A stretch of DNA of 8,143 bases from a bacterium (GTDB lineage Bacteria > ARS69): the NCBI GenBank assembly GCA_025774865.1, contig JALGZO010000453.1, positions 1-8,143 on the forward strand, read 5' to 3'. The translations under genes were made by a program, and so were the position numbers. This document shows, piece after piece, positions 6,077-8,143 of the stretch. Each line of letters begins with the position of its first letter. Positions within the stretch are counted from its first letter, which is position 1. The notes beneath the pieces were generated by a model. It was not told where the DNA came from. It made no database searches and was given only the letters and a program-made list of their open reading frames with translations.

Positions 6077-7630
6077 TCAGTCCGCCCCGCCGTCCGGCTC
6101 CGCCCCGCCCTCGTCGACGTGGCTCAATCCGAACTCCTTGATTCTCCGGTAGAGCGTTCGCTCGCTCATGCCGAGCGCTCTGGCGGCGAGTCGCCGATTT
6201 CCGCCGGACTCTCGGAGCGCACGCTCCACGGCCCGGCGTTCGAGATCGGCGAGCGCCAGCGACCCGCCCTCCGCCTCCTCGACGCGCACGGGACCGCTCG
6301 GGTACACCGCGCTGCTCGGATCGTAGGTGTACCGTCCCGAGGGGACGGGTCCTACGTCGTGCCCCCGACCGGCCAGGATGAGCTCCCGCAACGCGGAGAT
6401 CTCGGCTCGCAGCGCCAGCAAGGACTGAATGACGAACTCGCGTTCCGCGATATCAGGGTCACGCGGCAGCGCCGGGAGGGGCCGGTCCCGCGTGTGCCCG
6501 TGGAGCACGTACGGCGGCAGGTCCATGGGACGGATCAGCGTCTCCGGCCTCAGCGCGACCAGACCGTCCACGAGGTTGCGGAGCTCTCGCACGTTGCCCG
6601 GCCACTCGTACGCGACGAGCGTGCTGATCGCGTCCTTCGAGAATCCCACGAACGTGATGCCGTGCTTCTCCGCGGCCTTGGCCGCGAGTTCCCGCAGAAG
6701 CACCGGGATCTCGCCGCGGCGCTCGCGCAACGGGGGCACGTGGAGCTCCACGACCTTGAGCCGGTAGTAGAGATCGCGCCGGAACCGCCCTTCTCGGACC
6801 ATTTCATCGAGGTCGCGATTCGTCGCTGCGACGACGCGAACGTCGACAGAGAGCTTGCGCGACCCCCCGACCCTCAAGAACTGCTCGTCCTCCAGGATCC
6901 TGAGCAGATTGACCTGCGACGGGAGGGACATTTCCCCGATCTCGTCGAGAAAGAGCGTCCCCTTGTCGGCGAGCTCGAAACGCCCGATGCGCTGGGCGTC
7001 GGCGCTCGTGAAGGCACCCCTCTCGTGACCGAAGAGCTCCGATTCGACGAGGTTGTCCGGCAGCGCGCCGATGTTCACGGCTACGAAGGGGCCGTTCCGG
7101 CGATCGCTGGCGCGATGGAGCGCCTGGGCCAGCATTTCCTTTCCGGTGCCGCTCTCGCCGCTGATGAGGGTGGTGACCTTGAGCGGTGCGACGCGGAGAA
7201 TCCGCTCGAAGAGCTCGAGCATGACGGGATCGCGAACGACGAGGTCGAGGTCGTCTACGAGCCGGCGCCGATCTCGCAAGCGATCGATCTTCCCCAGGAC
7301 GCGGTCCGCGTCGACGGGGCCTTCGAGAATCTCGTCGACTCCCTCGGCCAGCAGTGAGGCGCGTTCCTCGGAGCCACCCGACTCCGGCGCCACCACGACG
7401 AAGTCGGCTCGCGTCCCCGCGGCTCGAGACCGGATCAGAAGGTTGTCGGCCGGGCCATCTCGCAGCTGGATCGGGAGAACGACCACGGTCGGCCGGTCCG
7501 TCTGAATGACCCGAAATGCCTCGGCGGCCGACTCCACCCGGCGAACCTGCCAGTTCCGGGTCTCCGCTTCTCGAGCGATGACGTCCCACTCGGGGAACGG
7601 CCCGACCAGCAAGATCTTCGAATCTGCCAA
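6077..7630 (-). CDS. Sigma-54-dependent-type AAA+ activator with degenerate (non-phosphorylatable) receiver domain
   Basis: This is a cytoplasmic bacterial enhancer-binding-type activator. I choose the TTG at 7628-7630 (517 residues) because AGGAG lies 7 nt upstream and the receiver-like fold begins at once (ADSKILLV). Residues 3-118 look like a receiver, but the acidic pair is Gly10-Pro11, the phospho-Asp position is Pro53, the Thr/Ser position is Ala81 and the Lys position is Gly104. The AAA+ domain (about 130-365) is intact: Walker A GESGTGKE (158-165), loop 1 GAFTSA (205-210), Walker B LFLDEIG (226-232), the ATNRDL sensor I, FRRDLYYRL with an arginine finger, and WPGNVRELRN (343-352). Loop 1 differs from the usual GAFTGA at its fifth position. 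A linker of about 90 residues includes a coiled-coil-like stretch (394-422). A Fis-type HTH closes the protein (about 460-502: GGNRRLAARALGMSERTLYRR). It cannot be controlled by aspartate phosphorylation as drawn. Its targets are not evident. An ATG at 7832-7834 would give 585 residues with a low-complexity N-terminus, which I reject. Confidence 0.93.
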   Translation of the reverse strand: MADSKILLVGPFPEWDVIAREAETRNWQVRRVESAAEAFRVIQTDRPTVVVLPIQLRDGPADNLLIRSRAAGTRADFVVVAPESGGSEERASLLAEGVDEILEGPVDADRVLGKIDRLRDRRRLVDDLDLVVRDPVMLELFERILRVAPLKVTTLISGESGTGKEMLAQALHRASDRRNGPFVAVNIGALPDNLVESELFGHERGAFTSADAQRIGRFELADKGTLFLDEIGEMSLPSQVNLLRILEDEQFLRVGGSRKLSVDVRVVAATNRDLDEMVREGRFRRDLYYRLKVVELHVPPLRERRGEIPVLLRELAAKAAEKHGITFVGFSKDAISTLVAYEWPGNVRELRNLVDGLVALRPETLIRPMDLPPYVLHGHTRDRPLPALPRDPDIAEREFVIQSLLALRAEISALRELILAGRGHDVGPVPSGRYTYDPSSAVYPSGPVRVEEAEGGSLALADLERRAVERALRESGGNRRLAARALGMSERTLYRRIKEFGLSHVDEGGAEPDGGAD

Positions 7631-7637
7631 TTCGGCT

Positions 7638-7642
7638 CTCCT
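7638..7642 (-). promoter_or_regulatory. Shine-Dalgarno AGGAG that sets the TTG start of the AAA+ activator
   Basis: On the minus strand AGGAG is followed by 7 nt and then TTG at 7630, which is ideal spacing. The codons upstream of this point encode Pro/Arg/Ser-rich sequence with no domain character and overlap the proposed promoter, so the TTG is preferred over the distal ATG. Confidence 0.75.
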
Positions 7643-7664
7643 GGGTCGTGGGGTCCAGCCCCCA

Positions 7665-7693
7665 ATGGTGCGCGTCCCAACCCGATGCGTCAA
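7665..7693 (-). promoter_or_regulatory. Sigma-70-type promoter for the AAA+ activator
   Basis: Reading the minus strand, TTGACG at 7693-7688 matches the -35 consensus at 5 of 6, a 17-bp spacer follows, and CACCAT at 7670-7665 matches the -10 at 3 of 6. Transcription would start near 7658 and give a leader of about 28 nt to the TTG start, consistent with the chosen start codon. Confidence 0.42.
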
Positions 7694-7764
7694 GATGGCA
7701 GCTGGAGCGGACGAGCGAACGGAAGCGGCGGATCGGGGCCACTGGGGCCGTTCGGGGCGGGGGG

Positions 7765-7793
7765 TTGACACGAGAGGCCCGCCTGGCCATACT
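7765..7793 (+). promoter_or_regulatory. Sigma-70-type promoter for rpsU
   Basis: A perfect -35 TTGACA at 7765-7770 is separated by 17 bp from CATACT at 7788-7793, which matches the -10 at 4 of 6. Transcription would start near 7800 and give an rpsU leader of about 107 nt. A second candidate is the extended -10 TGG-TAGAAG at 7808-7816, which has no clear -35 at the right distance. Confidence 0.65.
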
Positions 7794-7798
7794 CCTGC
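7783..7798 (+). promoter_or_regulatory. Possible -24/-12 (sigma-54-like) element overlapping the rpsU promoter
   Basis: CTGGC at 7783-7787 and TGC at 7796-7798 place GG (7785-7786) and GC (7797-7798) exactly 10 nt apart, as in the sigma-54 consensus. The inner positions CAC and TT are only partly kept. It overlaps the -10 of the stronger sigma-70-like promoter, so it may be coincidence. Confidence 0.22.
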
Positions 7799-7841
7799 GT
7801 TCGACTGTGGTAGAAGATTCGAATTGGCGGGCATCTAGAGG

Positions 7842-7896
7842 TCGCGGGCCGCGAGAGCGCGTGACTTCAGGGGCTCTCCGGGAACCTGTCGAGAGG
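7842..7896 (+). promoter_or_regulatory. Structured rpsU leader with mutually exclusive pairings around the Shine-Dalgarno
   Basis: The leader contains a near-palindrome (TCGCGG at 7842-7847 and CCGCGA at 7849-7854). GAGAGC at 7853-7858 pairs perfectly with GCTCTC at 7873-7878 across a 14-nt loop. The same CTCTC (7874-7878) can instead pair with GAGAG at 7891-7895, which belongs to the likely Shine-Dalgarno GAGAGG (7891-7896). The two pairings exclude each other, as in an anti-Shine-Dalgarno switch. Leaders of ribosomal protein genes are often autoregulated, but no known bS21 leader motif is recognised here, and stems of 5-6 bp can arise by chance. Confidence 0.3.
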
Positions 7897-7906
7897 CTAG
7901 AAAAGG

Positions 7907-8092
7907 ATGCCCCTAGTCAAGGTCAAGGATAACGAGTCGATTGACAAGGCCATTCGCCGCTTCAAGAAGAAGTGCGAGAAGGAAGGCATCATTCAGGACA
8001 TCAAGAAGAGCTCTCGCTACTTGAAGCCATCCGAGCGAAAGCGTAAGAAGCAACTCAAGGCGGCAAAGCGGCGTCGGGCCGGTAAGGCATGA
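7907..8092 (+). CDS. rpsU: Small ribosomal subunit protein bS21
   Basis: This 61-residue, very Lys/Arg-rich protein of the 30S subunit binds near the 3' end of 16S rRNA and aids initiation. It starts MPLVKVKDNESIDKAIRRFK, the family's conserved N-terminus, followed by KKKCEKEGI (20-28), the conserved KSSRYLKPSERKRKK-type segment (34-48) and a basic tail ending AAKRRRAGKA. The length is normal to slightly short for the family. GAGAGG at 7891-7896 lies 10 nt before the ATG, and a second AGG abuts it. Codon use is richer in AAG than in the neighbours, as expected for lysine content. The next gene starts inside its stop codon (ATGA), so the two are likely cotranslated. It is divergent from the AAA+ activator, with a 276-bp shared upstream region. 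Confidence 0.96.
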   Translation: MPLVKVKDNESIDKAIRRFKKKCEKEGIIQDIKKSSRYLKPSERKRKKQLKAAKRRRAGKA

Positions 8093-8143
8093 GCCGGCAC
8101 CAGGATCGATCCAACCCTCCGGGCCCGTGGCGTTTCGACGACG
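8089..8143 (+). CDS. Start of an unidentified gene cotranscribed with rpsU (partial)
   Basis: An ATG at 8089-8091 overlaps the rpsU stop TGA (8090-8092) in an ATGA arrangement typical of translational coupling. The frame is open to the window end for 18 codons, starting MSRHQDRSNPPGPWRFDD. AAGG (8084-8087) lies directly upstream, too close to be a good Shine-Dalgarno, so coupling to rpsU is likely. Genes after rpsU in other bacteria include GatB/YqeY-like proteins, dnaG and mutS2, but these few residues do not identify any of them. That the frame is real rests on the overlap geometry and its open reading alone. Confidence 0.5.
   Translation, partial: MSRHQDRSNPPGPWRFDD

Noticed and set aside
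6119-7357. 412-codon plus-strand frame across the activator
   Set aside because: It is opposite a gene with intact AAA+ motifs; its product is Arg/Glu-rich without domains, so it is a shadow frame.
7631-7834. N-terminal extension of the activator to an ATG at 7834
   Set aside because: It is low-complexity, overlaps a plausible promoter, and lacks the well-placed Shine-Dalgarno seen at the TTG start.
7631-7906. tRNA, small RNA or riboswitch in the 276-bp divergent region
   Set aside because: I see no cloverleaf, no known riboswitch core and no terminator; the promoters and short leader stems account for what is visible.
1-8143. CRISPR array, insertion sequence, prophage or toxin-antitoxin/defence genes
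   Set aside because: There are no spaced direct repeats, no transposase or integrase motifs, and all clear genes are housekeeping, envelope or regulatory.

Overview
This is a GC-rich, gene-dense stretch of bacterial chromosome. It carries four complete protein genes and two that run off the window edges. bS21 is present, there is a sigma-54-type activator with a long linker before its Fis-type HTH, and a pyruvate phosphate dikinase sits beside a GT39-TPR glycosyltransferase. Together with the high GC this suggests an uncultured Gram-negative lineage of the Eisenbacteria/Gemmatimonadota/Latescibacterota sort. That placement is a guess; no rRNA or other strong phylogenetic marker is present.

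Layout. Positions 1-3048 hold two minus-strand genes read right to left. The first is a membrane glycosyltransferase of the GT39 kind with four C-terminal TPR repeats (1288-3048). The second, 48 bp downstream, is a 12-helix membrane protein starting at GTG (1-1239, cut by the window edge); its helix pattern resembles the membrane half of fused MFS/spermidine-synthase-like proteins. A 148-bp divergent intergenic region (3049-3196) contains a C9 tract, a perfect 7-bp inverted repeat and a weak promoter. Pyruvate, phosphate dikinase (ppdK, 3197-6070) follows on the plus strand, with all expected catalytic motifs plus an unusual basic C-terminal tail. Six bases beyond its stop, a convergent minus-strand gene ends (6077-7630). 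It encodes a sigma-54-type AAA+ activator whose receiver domain has lost every phosphorylation residue; an ideally placed Shine-Dalgarno points to a TTG start, about 68 codons inside the longest ATG-initiated reading. A 276-bp divergent region (7631-7906) carries back-to-back sigma-70-like promoters and the rpsU leader. rpsU (bS21, 7907-8092) follows, overlapped by ATGA with the start of an unidentified gene that leaves the window.

How the parts relate. The two left-hand genes probably form an envelope glycosylation/membrane operon. ppdK interconverts pyruvate and PEP in central carbon metabolism. The regulator's target is unknown. The rpsU promoter region contains a -24/-12-like sequence, so a link to the regulator is testable but weak.

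I see no mobile element, CRISPR array, tRNA, rRNA or defence island. I do not find convincing evidence of a new multi-gene system. The most interesting points are the phosphorylation-dead activator with a GAFTSA loop, the basic tail on PPDK, and the possible switching hairpins in the rpsU leader.
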